Below, in pieces: positions 51,314-59,214 of a stretch of 64,000 bases of DNA. The stretch spans positions 8,041 through 72,040 of the forward strand of contig JBFMCR010000008.1 of the NCBI GenBank assembly GCA_040754425.1. The letters run 5' to 3'. The notes beneath the pieces were generated by a model. The model made no database searches and had not been told where the DNA came from. It saw only the letters and a list, made by a program, of their open reading frames with translations. Source of the stretch: UBA6918 sp040754425 (GTDB taxonomy: Bacteria > Pseudomonadota > Gammaproteobacteria > Burkholderiales > Thiobacillaceae). A program made the translations under genes and the position numbers. Every line of letters begins with the position of its first letter. Position 1 is the first letter of the stretch.

Positions 51314-51997
51314 TTAAGCGGTTGCGTGAAGCCAGCCGTCTGCATCAGCGCGCGGTTTCTGGCTGGGCTTCACCGGCTCCTGGCTCGGCACGAGGCCTCG
51401 CAGGTGTGCGGGCAGTTCGGACTTCTTGAGATAGCCTCTCTTCGCGCACTCAATCAGATAGCTCGACGCGAGGCTGTATTCATTGCGCAGCAGCCCGAGG
51501 TTGCCAACATGCATGGGGGTCAGCCCGTGCAAGCCGGTGGCCTGAAAAATCTCTTCCCGCAGATCATCCTCGGCAGTAAGTGCGGCGTCCAGATCGATCA
51601 GTCGCTTCACGATCTCCCGGACAAGCTCGGCATGCTTCGGTGCCAGCTCCCGGCAGATTTTCGCGTGCAACTCGCCACGGAGGTTTTCGACGGACTGTCG
51701 TTGAATCTCGATAGCGCGGCGCAGGGCCGGGCGTTTGAGTTGTGCGGCCTCGATGTCTGCCCGGATGTGCGCGGCCTCGGCACTGGCATCGAGCGCCGCG
51801 CTGGATTGTCCGGCAAGCATGGCGTGCGCCTGCTCCTCGATACGGTTGCGCCGCGCCGCCTGCACTGCCGAGAGCGAGGTCAGGTTCTCGTCGATCAGGT
51901 TTTCGACCTCTTTCAATTCGGCCTTCAGCTTTTCGAGAAGCGCGCTCGCCTCCGCAAAATTCGGATCGTCGTTCAGGTTGATTCCAGTTTTCATCAT
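51314..51997 (-). CDS. Coiled-coil island protein, unknown
   Basis: 227 residues. Residues about 15-130 are a long heptad-rich helix (LLEKLKAELKEVENLIDENL, HIRADIEAAQLKRPALRRAI). A C-terminal part has LTPMHVGNLGLLRNEYSLAS. Start ATGATG behind AAAGGAAG. It resembles hypothetical phage-replication-region proteins, but I cannot name it. Confidence 0.65.
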   Translation of the reverse strand: MMKTGINLNDDPNFAEASALLEKLKAELKEVENLIDENLTSLSAVQAARRNRIEEQAHAMLAGQSSAALDASAEAAHIRADIEAAQLKRPALRRAIEIQRQSVENLRGELHAKICRELAPKHAELVREIVKRLIDLDAALTAEDDLREEIFQATGLHGLTPMHVGNLGLLRNEYSLASSYLIECAKRGYLKKSELPAHLRGLVPSQEPVKPSQKPRADADGWLHATA

Positions 51998-52006
51998 TGC
52001 TTCCTT

Positions 52007-52135
52007 TCAAAAAATGGCCGTCAGGCCGTGGGTGAGGCCGATGCTCTGGCCCCGGTTTTCGTAACGCGCCGGCAGTGTCGGCCAGCGCCGCCAGGGTTGC
52101 CGCCTCAAGGGATAGGGCTTCTTGCGAAGAATCAT
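52007..52135 (-). CDS. 42-residue arginine-rich island protein
   Basis: MILRKKPYPLRRQPWRRW is the N-terminus; the rest is PTLPARYENRGQSIGLTH and a short tail. The ATG shares one base with the stop of the upstream gene (TGATG), GGGAGG lies 7 nt upstream, and its stop falls just before the next gene's ribosome binding site. The tight fit supports it as real in spite of its size. Confidence 0.5.
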   Translation of the reverse strand: MILRKKPYPLRRQPWRRWPTLPARYENRGQSIGLTHGLTAIF

Positions 52136-52362
52136 CAGCAGCCTCCCTCATGGTCGAAACGCTTTGGCGATGTTCCCGGCGCCATGCCGCCCTGCAGCTT
52201 CCAGAGCGTGAGCAGCACGTCCAGCGGATGCGTGATGCCCAGGGCTCTTATCGCGGCCTTGGCCCCCTCCATCGGACTCATGCCGGGCTTCATGTAGCAC
52301 CAGGGCGGCACGTCTTCGATGCGGCCCTTGGTATGGATGTGTTTCGACTTGTCCCTAGCCAT
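52135..52362 (-). CDS. Small island protein, unknown
   Basis: 75 residues. Start ATG 52362 behind GGAGAAA. Segment RIEDVPPWCYMKPGMSPMEGAKAAIRAL is its notable part (key: PPWCYMKPGMSP). Overlaps the upstream ORF by 8 nt. No family recognised. Confidence 0.6.
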   Translation of the reverse strand: MARDKSKHIHTKGRIEDVPPWCYMKPGMSPMEGAKAAIRALGITHPLDVLLTLWKLQGGMAPGTSPKRFDHEGGC

Positions 52363-52651
52363 TCGATTTCTCCAGCAGGTGCGCGATGCTCGAAAAACAA
52401 ACCAGGGCGTTTTCCGGGTCTCTGGCGGCGGCTTCCATCGCCAGCAAAACATCCTCGGGCGTGAATTCGTAAGCAGCCGCACATGTCAGCAACTCGGCCA
52501 GCAGGTTGTCGGCTTGCGGGGTGGCGGCGCGGAGTTTTTCGCGGGCGGCAAGCAGGCGGGGTGCCCACTTGTCGGCCTCGGCACGATCACCCCGAAGCCG
52601 GAAAAGTCCGGCGCGACTTCCGGGAAGAATTTGCAGGTCAGAGTTCGCCAT
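52355..52651 (-). CDS. Small helical island protein, unknown
   Basis: 98 residues, mostly helical (DKWAPRLLAAREKLRAA; LLAELLTCAAAYEFTPEDVL). Overlaps the DUF3631 gene by 14 nt and the next gene by 8 nt, so it is translationally coupled in the island operon. No family recognised. Confidence 0.6.
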   Translation of the reverse strand: MANSDLQILPGSRAGLFRLRGDRAEADKWAPRLLAAREKLRAATPQADNLLAELLTCAAAYEFTPEDVLLAMEAAARDPENALVCFSSIAHLLEKSNG

Positions 52652-54218
52652 CAAGTGCCCCCTTTCCATCTTCTCCGGCAACCCCTGTTTTATCCGCTAC
52701 AGCGCTACAATCCAGCACTGGCGAGGGTTTCGGTGTTGCCGGTATGGTTTCGCTTCCGCTACGTTGCTGATTCATCCGCGACACGTCCCGGCCCGTGTTT
52801 ATTGGGTTTGCGGCAGTTGTAGCGGATGTAGCGGGTAAATCAGGGGGGGCGGACAAGTACCTCGCAAACGCATCGGAAAACTGCTCAAGCGTGAATCCCT
52901 TGGCAACTTCGTAACCGTTCCGAATGTCCTTGGACTTGATCCCATAGCCCGCCAGCATCCGGCCCAACTGCCTCGGCGTAAGCGGCCTGCCCTTGTTCCA
53001 GGTCGCCCAGGCGGCCTCATCATCCTCGACCAGCGCGGCTATCAGATCGGCGGTCTTGATTCTGTCCGCGCGCCTGGATTCAAAGGCGTGCTGAATATCC
53101 GCCAGCAGTTCGTTCGCGGCGCTCTGGGCGGCATTGGCTGCCCCGGACAGCTTCAGCGCGGCATGGGTGGCGCGCGCTATCCACTCCGGGCCGGCGCATC
53201 CGGCGATGGCAAGCAGCGGTTCCCAATTGTCCTGTTCGCGGTCTGACAGCGCATCCGGCAGCGCAGGCCTGGCGGCTCTGACTTCATCCGCATAGTCATC
53301 GGCAAATCTCGCCAGCATGGCAGACAGCCGGTCGAACATCCCTGCCTCGGCATGGCGCAGGCGTGCCACCTTCTCATCCTGCAGCTTGCGCCGCATGTTG
53401 AAGACGATGGCGCGGCTCATGGTCGCATCGGGCAGGTGCTTTTCCAGTGCGATGCCGGCCAGCGCCTTGGCGCCCCAGACGTTGAACAGCTTGGGTTGCA
53501 GGTCTTCCCCCACCACGCGCCCGACGAAGGCATTGTTTCGGGTGTGCCCGGCGTTCACTAGGCCTTTCAATTCCTCGTTGTCGCGGATAAAGGTGTCGGC
53601 CTCATCGATCAGCACCGTGGGTATCCACTGCTCGACAGCACGGAACAGGAAAGCGGCGGATGAATTCGCGGCCGGCAGAGGGCGGCATACCATGCGCCCA
53701 AAGACTGACAGCAACTGCGACTTGCCGCAGGCCTTCTCGGGCGCGTTGATGATGGCGAGCGGGGCGACTTCCACCACGTCAATAAAGTGGGTGAAGGCAA
53801 CCCACAGAGCTGCAGCGTCTGCTTGCACGGCATCCAACACGATGAAGCGCCGGATGGTGTCGGCAATCTCTGACAGCAGCGCCGCCGGCTGGATGGGTTC
53901 GTGCCACGCTTCCACGGTGGCGAATGGCAGGCGTTCGGCCTTGTCCCCGTCACCTCGCGCCGCTTTCACAATGGCGTCCAGTGTCGCAGGCCGCACGCCC
54001 ATCGCCTTGGCGGCCTTCGTGCGCTCGCGGTCATATTGCAGCGGGGGCAGCGCGACAAGCCGGGCGACAAGTTCATCATCCGACTCGGGCGCGGTTTCAG
54101 GTGGTGTCTGGGTATCGCCCGTGCCTTGATCGTTGCTCTCCGTCGATCCTGGCAGGCCGATCCGCCCGGTCTGCTCCGCCTGCTCGGCCATCTGTTCGAG
54201 AATTACGGTATCAGCCAT
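52638..54218 (-). CDS. DUF3631 domain protein, putative satellite replication ATPase
   Basis: 526 residues. A degenerate Walker A (NAPEKACGKSQLLSVFG, about 158-175) and Walker B (VLIDEADTFI, about 200-210) indicate an AAA-like core. SRAIVFNMRRKLQDEKV and a C-terminal DUF3631 region follow (about 290-450). This domain is common next to primase fragments in prophages, satellites and integrated elements. ATG start overlaps the end of the zinc-finger gene by 8 nt. It likely acts in replication of the excised island. Confidence 0.75.
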   Translation of the reverse strand: MADTVILEQMAEQAEQTGRIGLPGSTESNDQGTGDTQTPPETAPESDDELVARLVALPPLQYDRERTKAAKAMGVRPATLDAIVKAARGDGDKAERLPFATVEAWHEPIQPAALLSEIADTIRRFIVLDAVQADAAALWVAFTHFIDVVEVAPLAIINAPEKACGKSQLLSVFGRMVCRPLPAANSSAAFLFRAVEQWIPTVLIDEADTFIRDNEELKGLVNAGHTRNNAFVGRVVGEDLQPKLFNVWGAKALAGIALEKHLPDATMSRAIVFNMRRKLQDEKVARLRHAEAGMFDRLSAMLARFADDYADEVRAARPALPDALSDREQDNWEPLLAIAGCAGPEWIARATHAALKLSGAANAAQSAANELLADIQHAFESRRADRIKTADLIAALVEDDEAAWATWNKGRPLTPRQLGRMLAGYGIKSKDIRNGYEVAKGFTLEQFSDAFARYLSAPPDLPATSATTAANPINTGRDVSRMNQQRSGSETIPATPKPSPVLDCSAVADKTGVAGEDGKGALDGEL

Positions 54219-54645
54219 GATTCAGCCCTCCCGCTCTCAGCGCCTCTTGAATGCGTGAAGCTGCCAGCCTCAGCCGTTCGCGGTCTGCCAGGCCCAGCGG
54301 TTCGCCGGTCGCCATCGCGGACGCTGCGCAGGCCACCACCAGCGCCTCAAAGCCGATGGCGCGCAGAATATCGGTTGCGGGGAATGGCCGGCGCTCGGGC
54401 TTGCCGGTGTGTGATGGATCGGACGGGCGCAGCGGGAACAGGTCGGAGATTTCCAGGCCTGCGGCGCTTACGACTTCATGCACGCTGCAACCGGCGAAGT
54501 CGTGAACCAAAACGCGCCCGCCATCGAGTTCGCGGATAGATAGCGATGCGCGCTTGTCAGCGTGGGCCGGGCAGCGTGCAATCCATCGGCCCTCGCCGGT
54601 GCGCTTCACGCCGTCGAGCTTTGAAAGCAACAGATCGGCGCTCAT
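54211..54645 (-). CDS. CHC2/primase-type zinc finger protein
   Basis: 144 residues. WIARCPAHADKRASLSI and LVHDFAGCSVHEVVSAAGL form a CHC2-like zinc site (C-x2-H ... C). LEISDLFP ends the domain as in phage primases. No TOPRIM or helicase domain is fused, so it is a primase N-terminus on its own, paired with the DUF3631 ATPase. Start ATG 54645; no strong ribosome site. Confidence 0.72.
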   Translation of the reverse strand: MSADLLLSKLDGVKRTGEGRWIARCPAHADKRASLSIRELDGGRVLVHDFAGCSVHEVVSAAGLEISDLFPLRPSDPSHTGKPERRPFPATDILRAIGFEALVVACAASAMATGEPLGLADRERLRLAASRIQEALRAGGLNHG

Positions 54646-54797
54646 GATGTCACCGCCTGGCGCATGGCCTGCAGGTGTCGAAACAGTCGCGCCCATGCAA
54701 GGCATACGATGCAGCACGAAGCGCGCGCCTGGCCTCGAAAACATGTGCAGGCCTGGCCGGCTATGCTATTCTGGGCGCTCGATGTGTTTCTGCTTTG

Positions 54798-54823
54798 AGC
54801 CCGGCCCCCCAGCCGGGCTTTTT
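54798..54823 (+). terminator. Plus-strand terminator in the AlpA-primase gap
   Basis: AGCCCGGC (54798-54805)-CCCCCA-GCCGGGCT (54812-54819), then a T-run. It points right, opposite to all island genes, in the 200-bp gap 54646-54845. It could end a small plus-strand RNA; no convincing promoter is seen. Confidence 0.7.
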
Positions 54824-54845
54824 GTTGTGCGTGCATGGCAGCCTC

Positions 54846-55052
54846 CTAAGCTGCCAGCTTGGCTAGGGTTTCGTGAACTTCCGAAAGATTCCAGCGGGTA
54901 GTCGCCGGGCCCAATTTGACGGGCTTGGGCAGGCTGCCGCTTTTTGACATCCGCCACACTTGTGTGACCGATACCTCCAGCGCCGCAGCCAGGGTTTTGG
55001 CGCTCGCGTAGCCCGTTGCGGGCAATTGGGTAGTTGCTTGATGTTTAGCCAT
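54846..55052 (-). CDS. AlpA family regulator/excisionase
   Basis: 68 residues. ASAKTLAAALEVSVTQVWRM and KPVKLGPATTRWNLSEVHE are the winged helix of AlpA/Phage_AlpA proteins. In P4-like elements and Gram-negative PICIs AlpA activates integrase and excision genes. Start ATG 55052 behind AAAAGGAAG. Confidence 0.85.
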   Translation of the reverse strand: MAKHQATTQLPATGYASAKTLAAALEVSVTQVWRMSKSGSLPKPVKLGPATTRWNLSEVHETLAKLAA

Positions 55053-55144
55053 GTCTGCTTCCTTTTCTACTGGAAGCCCCAAGGCACGGGATGTGCTTTG
55101 TGGGCATGGCGTTAACTTAAAAAACGCGTGCGAAGTGTAGATAC

Positions 55145-55729
55145 CTATTTCGCTTTTGATTTTTTCTTGATCTGCTGAATCCTTCGCGGACCGATACCAT
55201 ATCGCTCTTCAATGCTTTCAAGGTCAATGCCGACTGCAGCAAGGCGACTGATTTCGCTATCCCTTTTGTCGCGGGTGCTTTTGCTTGTTCCCCAGCGCCT
55301 GCCCGCGCTTACCCTCCCGGAATTCTCACGCTTCATTTTCAATAGCATTGCCTTGCCTGCTACCGCAGCGAGTTCGCTCATGCCAAGCCGAAGCCAATAG
55401 GTCTCGGCAGTACGGAATTCATACTTTGCGAGCAAATCATTCCTAGCGTGGTGCGCTTCCCATGCGCTGCGGAGATGGCGCAGCATGGTTCTTATCCAAA
55501 CCCTTGCTTGGTAAGCATCCCCTTTCGACATGTGGTCTCTTTCCCGATAATGCCGCCATGCCTCGCACACCATTCGGAATATTTCGTACTCGCGGTTTTC
55601 AGCGGTGGAAAGGTCGTGGCTGGATAGCCGTTCACCTCGTACCAACTTGGCGCCGAAATACTCTTCCTGAGGAATGAACCGATGCTGGGCAGTGATTGCC
55701 GGCCATCGAAAGATGAGCTTGTTTTTCAT
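55145..55729 (-). CDS. Island protein with C-terminal helix-turn-helix, unknown
   Basis: 194 residues from the ATG at 55729 (AAGGGG upstream; a GTG two codons earlier is possible). The C-terminal SEISRLAAVGIDLESIEERYGIGPRRIQQIKKK (key: GIDLESIEERYGI) looks like a helix-turn-helix. The N-terminal 140 residues are helical and rich in Arg and Trp. It lies between AlpA and the small ORFs near int. It may be a local regulator. Confidence 0.6.
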   Translation of the reverse strand: MKNKLIFRWPAITAQHRFIPQEEYFGAKLVRGERLSSHDLSTAENREYEIFRMVCEAWRHYRERDHMSKGDAYQARVWIRTMLRHLRSAWEAHHARNDLLAKYEFRTAETYWLRLGMSELAAVAGKAMLLKMKRENSGRVSAGRRWGTSKSTRDKRDSEISRLAAVGIDLESIEERYGIGPRRIQQIKKKSKAK

Positions 55730-55828
55730 GCGCACCCCTTCAAAGTGCAGCCTTCAAAAGGTGCCACCCCAGGCGGTGAAGGTGTCCGCTTTTTGCCTGG
55801 CCAGGCTAGGGGTGGCGTACTCTGCTCG

Positions 55829-56011
55829 TTACCGATACCGCCTCGATTCAACCATGTACGCATCGGGAAAGCGCGCAAGCAGGCGCTTATGGGCTTTTCT
55901 GGCCTGATACCGGGAATGCAGCGCCGTGGATAACCGATAGCCCAGCACCTTTTGCCCGCCCTCTGCCACGCTGTCACGCGCGACGAAATACGTCTTTCCG
56001 GATCGTTTCAT
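55829..56011 (-). CDS. 60-residue basic island protein
   Basis: Starts behind AGGAGTGCGAAA, a strong site. MKRSGKTYFVARDSVAEGG, then YQARKAHKRLLARFPDAYMV. No family recognised. AlpA-proximal small basic proteins of satellites can be excision factors, but nothing here proves that. Confidence 0.55.
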   Translation of the reverse strand: MKRSGKTYFVARDSVAEGGQKVLGYRLSTALHSRYQARKAHKRLLARFPDAYMVESRRYR

Positions 56012-56096
56012 TTTCGCACTCCTATCACGTTGTGGTTGCCGGCCTAGGGTGTTCCTGCATCCTTGGCCGGCGCTCTCTATGCCGTCTCCGGCAAAC

Positions 56097-56258
56097 TCAA
56101 GATTCTTTTTTGCCCTGCTCCGGCTCGCCTATTGGCAAGTCACCGTGTTCTTCAATCAGAGAATCTAGATCAGCTATAAGCTGCCCCAGGTCGGCTATCA
56201 CCCGTTCTTTCGTGACCGGGGCATCTTCTGATTCGTCGTTCTCATCGGCCATGCTCAT
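56097..56258 (-). CDS. 53-residue acidic protein coupled to the integrase
   Basis: MSMADENDESEDAPVTKE, then a helix VIADLGQLIADLDSLIEEHG and a basic end. The ATG overlaps the int stop (ATGA), so it is translated with integrase. The remaining 56012-56096 has no gene. The strong acidity argues against a DNA-binding excisionase and suits a protein partner or inhibitor. Unknown function. Confidence 0.6.
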   Translation of the reverse strand: MSMADENDESEDAPVTKERVIADLGQLIADLDSLIEEHGDLPIGEPEQGKKES

Positions 56259-57469
56259 GCCGCGCCCTTCTCGAATTTCAGTACCTTTGCCCCGGCCTTC
56301 AGCTTGTCCAGGTAGTCCGCCCAGGCTTGCATCATGGCCGTGCGCTGCTTGAGGAACTTGGTGCGGTTGTAGGCGGCGCCCAGGGTGTCCGGGACTTTGT
56401 GGGCTAGTTGATGCTCGATAGCCTCGGGCGCAAAGCCCAGCTCTTCATGCAGCAGTGTTCGCGCCATTGCGCGGAAGCCATGCCCGGTAATCTCGGTCTT
56501 GGTGTCGTAACCCATGCGGCGCAAGGCGGCATTGATGGCCGCATCGCTCATCGGCTTGGTGGGCTCGCGCCCAGGGAAGACGTGTTCACGATGGCCTGAT
56601 AGCGGCCGCAGCTCTCGCAGGATGGCGACAGCCTGGCTTGCCAGGGGGACGATATGCTCGGTTTTGGTCTTCGTCACCAGATAGCGCCACTCCGCGCGGT
56701 CGAGGTCGAAGTCTGTCCACTTTGCCTTGCGCAGTTCACCCGGCCTGACAAACAGCATGGGCGCAAGACGCAAGGCGCATTGCACTTGAAAACTGCCACG
56801 GAAGCCATCGATAGCCCGCAGCAGTTCGCCCACGGCCTTGGGCTCTACCAGAGCGGGCAGGTGTTCGGTCTTGACCCGCTGCAATGCGCCGCGCAGGTCT
56901 GAGGTGGGATCACGCTCTGCCCTGCCGGTCGCAACCGCATAGCGGAAAATCTGTCCGCAACTCTGCATGACGCGGTGAGAAGTATCGACAGCCCCGCGCG
57001 CCTCGATACGCCGGATGGTGGTGAGCAATTCAGGTGCGGTTATCTCTGCAATGGGCCTACCCCCAAGCCAGGGGAACACGTCCTTTTCCAGACGGCGGAT
57101 CACCTTCACGCGGTGGTTTTCTGCCTTGTCCGCCAGATGCTTGGTAAACCACTCACGCGCAACCGCCTCGAAGCTGTTGGCTGCCCGCTCCGCCTGCTGG
57201 GTCTTGGTGGCCTTGCGAAGCTCGCCGGGGTCGACACCATCCGCAATCTGCTTGCGGGCTTCATCGCGTTTCTCGCGGGCACGGGCAAGGCCCACGTCCG
57301 GGTACGTGCCCAGCGCAAGCAGCTTCTCCTTGCCGGCGATGCGGTATTTCAGACGCCACCACTTGCCGCCCGTGGGGGTCACTATGAGGAACAGCCCTTT
57401 CTCGTCATACAGCTTGAAGGGCTTGTCGGCTGGCTTGGCCTTCTTGATGGCGGGATCGGTCAACGGCAT
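56255..57469 (-). CDS. int: Tyrosine recombinase integrase, P4 type (DUF4102 N-terminal domain)
   Basis: 404 residues. Residues 1-90 are the DUF4102/arm-binding domain (DPAIKKAKPADKPFKLYDEKG), followed by the core-binding helix region (100-195) and the catalytic domain. Catalytic residues: R242 (VRPGEL), K269 region, H330 and R333 (GHGFRAMA), H357 (HQLAHK) and Y367 (YNRT). It integrates into the 3' end of tRNA-Lys, 185 bp from its start codon. P4-type integrases are typical of genomic islands and satellites. Confidence 0.95.
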   Translation of the reverse strand: MPLTDPAIKKAKPADKPFKLYDEKGLFLIVTPTGGKWWRLKYRIAGKEKLLALGTYPDVGLARAREKRDEARKQIADGVDPGELRKATKTQQAERAANSFEAVAREWFTKHLADKAENHRVKVIRRLEKDVFPWLGGRPIAEITAPELLTTIRRIEARGAVDTSHRVMQSCGQIFRYAVATGRAERDPTSDLRGALQRVKTEHLPALVEPKAVGELLRAIDGFRGSFQVQCALRLAPMLFVRPGELRKAKWTDFDLDRAEWRYLVTKTKTEHIVPLASQAVAILRELRPLSGHREHVFPGREPTKPMSDAAINAALRRMGYDTKTEITGHGFRAMARTLLHEELGFAPEAIEHQLAHKVPDTLGAAYNRTKFLKQRTAMMQAWADYLDKLKAGAKVLKFEKGAA

Positions 57470-57489
57470 GGCGGCAACTCCTCGGCGGT

Positions 57490-57550
57490 GGGGGTATCAC
57501 TTCCAGGGGTAGGCCAGATACCCCCGAAAGCTACCCCCGCTAGTGGGGTA
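57490..57550. repeat. TACCCCC arm-type repeats, right end of island
   Basis: GGGGGTA (57490-57496), GGGGTA (57506-57511), TACCCCC (57519-57525 and 57532-57538) and GGGGTA (57545-57550), directly upstream of int. The same motif is at the left end (50443-50498). Likely integrase arm-binding sites. Confidence 0.65.
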
Positions 57551-57588
57551 ATTCCATGCTATGCCATGCACTTGGATAAATCAACAAA

Positions 57589-57619
57589 AAACCCGCAATC
57601 CGTTGCCAGATGCGGGTTT
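57589..57619 (-). terminator. Terminator downstream of tRNA-Lys, inside the island
   Basis: AAACCCGCA (57589-57597) and TGCGGGTTT (57611-57619), perfect 9-bp stem. On the minus strand a T-run follows. It lies 35 bp after the CCA of tRNA-Lys, so the island supplies a replacement terminator. Confidence 0.8.
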
Positions 57620-57653
57620 GTGTAGTGGCTTGCCATTGCTTGCTACTGGTTAT

Positions 57654-57729
57654 TGGTGGGTCGGGCGAGATTCGAACTCGCGACCAACGGATTAAAAGTC
57701 CGCTGCTCTACCGGCTGAGCTACCGACCC
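57654..57729 (-). tRNA. tRNA-Lys (anticodon TTT)
   Basis: 76 nt with encoded CCA. Acceptor GGGTCGG pairs with CCGACCC; D arm GCTCAGCCGGTAGAGC; anticodon loop CTTTTAA with anticodon TTT; T arm GCGAGTTCGAATCTCGC. Intact although an island is integrated at its 3' end. Confidence 0.98.
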
Positions 57730-57767
57730 CTCGCCGGACACGAAACCCGTGCCCGGCAAAGCGCGAA

Positions 57768-57796
57768 ATTATACCGGATTATTTTTTTTCCGGCAA
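57768..57796 (-). promoter_or_regulatory. Promoter of tRNA-Lys
   Basis: Minus strand TTGCCG (57796-57791), 17-bp spacer, TATAAT (57773-57768), about 39 bp upstream of the tRNA. A strong sigma-70 site. Confidence 0.75.
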
Positions 57797-57819
57797 AGAC
57801 GAAAGATCATCATATTGCG

Positions 57820-59082
57820 TCAAACCGCTTCCAGCCTGCGCATGCCGGAAGGCAGCAGCTTGAGGTCGACCAGCGCGGTGATGAAGGCCTTGAGGAAAGT
57901 GGCCTCGTCTTCGTACACCATCCTGTAGTACTGCACTTTCATGGTGAGCGCGCTGCCAAGCACGATGGCGATGAAGGTGAGGATGGAACCCAGCGCCAGG
58001 GTGGAAAAGCCGGTCACGCCCTGGCCGATGGTGCAGCCCATGGCCAGCACGCCGCCGAAGCCCATGAGGATGGCGCCGATGAAATGGTTGACGAAATCGC
58101 GGAAGGAGGCGAACCACTCGATGCGGAAGCTGCGGGACGCCAGCGACCACAGCAGGGAGCCGGCGATCACGCCGGCCAGTGCCATGATGCCGAAGGTCAG
58201 CAGGGCGCTGTCGAAGCCTTTGGCCACATAGCCTAGAGTCTGGCCCATGGGATTGATGAAGGTGAAGGACTGCGAGGCCAGCGCGGCGGTGGAAGCGGGC
58301 TTTACCGCTTCGGCCGGGGCGTACAAATCCCATTCCTGCACATAGCTTTGCAAACTCATGACATCACCGTCGGCATTGACCACGATATTGCTGCTGATGT
58401 ACCAGGCCGCCAGCACCGCGAGGCCGACCACGAGGCCGCCGAGGATGTTGTCGAAGCTGCCGCGGAAATCGGCCGACTTCAGCGCCCATGCCAGCAATAT
58501 CACGCCGATGATCCCGCCCATGACCATGCGGCCGGTGGCGGCGTTGTCGCCGAACAGCATGGCACCGAGGTCCTGGTTGGTGGAAAGTGCGACCGCAGTC
58601 GGGTTGGTCCAGGGATGGAACAGCACCGAATACAGAGTCTTGTCGCTGCCTGGGAAGGGGTTGATCATGAAATAGGCGATCACGCTGATGACCAGCAGCA
58701 CCATGACGGACTTGATGTTGCCGCCGCCGATGCGGATCAGGGTCTTGTTGCCGCAGCCCGAGGCGAGCGTCATGCCGATGCCGAACAGCACGCCTCCCAG
58801 CACGTTTTCAAGCCACACCAGGTTGGTCTGGCGGTAAGGCGGGAAGGTATTGGTGACGTTGACCATGCCGGCCGCTTCCAGGCCCATCACGCCCAGCACG
58901 CCGATGCCGATGGCAAACACCCAGGCGCGCATGCGGCCGGTGTCGCCCATATTGACCCAGTCGGAGACCGCGCCCATGGTGCAGAAATTGGTCTTGTTCA
59001 CCACCGCGCCCATGATCAGGGCAATGACGAAGGTCGACCACAGGAAAAACGACTGTGCGCTTGCAAAATCTTCGTAGGTCAT
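57820..59082 (-). CDS. YeeE/YedE family transporter (TsuA-like thiosulfate/sulfur uptake)
   Basis: 420 residues with about nine helices and two related halves. The conserved cysteine motifs are NFCTMGAVSDWVNMGD (about 32-48), SGCGNKTLIR (about 108-117) and AMGCTIGQGVTGFS (about 360-373). In TsuA these cysteines hand thiosulfate through the channel. A 40-residue hydrophilic insert (about 235-280) is specific to this version. No TusA partner gene adjoins. The start is ATG 59082 with AGGAGGGA upstream. It could supply sulfur species in a sulfur-oxidising host. Confidence 0.87.
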   Translation of the reverse strand: MTYEDFASAQSFFLWSTFVIALIMGAVVNKTNFCTMGAVSDWVNMGDTGRMRAWVFAIGIGVLGVMGLEAAGMVNVTNTFPPYRQTNLVWLENVLGGVLFGIGMTLASGCGNKTLIRIGGGNIKSVMVLLVISVIAYFMINPFPGSDKTLYSVLFHPWTNPTAVALSTNQDLGAMLFGDNAATGRMVMGGIIGVILLAWALKSADFRGSFDNILGGLVVGLAVLAAWYISSNIVVNADGDVMSLQSYVQEWDLYAPAEAVKPASTAALASQSFTFINPMGQTLGYVAKGFDSALLTFGIMALAGVIAGSLLWSLASRSFRIEWFASFRDFVNHFIGAILMGFGGVLAMGCTIGQGVTGFSTLALGSILTFIAIVLGSALTMKVQYYRMVYEDEATFLKAFITALVDLKLLPSGMRRLEAV

Positions 59083-59214
59083 GACTCTGTCCCTCCTGTC
59101 TTTGGAATGGGGAAAAGCGGCGTTTGCCGCGGACGTCCGGATAAAAAGCGAAATTTTAACGGTTTCGCCCTGAAAGCCAACTGGACATTAAATACCATTG
59201 GCGCCGCCCCTGGC

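Larger units (their letters stand above)
50366..57653. mobile_element. tRNA-Lys-integrated satellite-like genomic island (about 7.3 kb)
   Basis: Bounded by the displaced tRNA 3' end (50366-50389) and the intact tRNA-Lys (57654-57729), with integrase next to the tRNA and TACCCCC-type integrase arm sites at both ends. Every supported gene reads leftward. In transcription order: int, acidic 53-aa ORF, 60-aa ORF, 196-aa class HTH protein, AlpA, CHC2-type zinc finger protein, DUF3631 ATPase, four small ORFs and a coiled-coil protein, 70-aa ORF, terminase-small-subunit-like protein. No capsid, tail, lysis or conjugation genes. The content matches phage satellites (PICI/P4-like). Confidence 0.78.
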
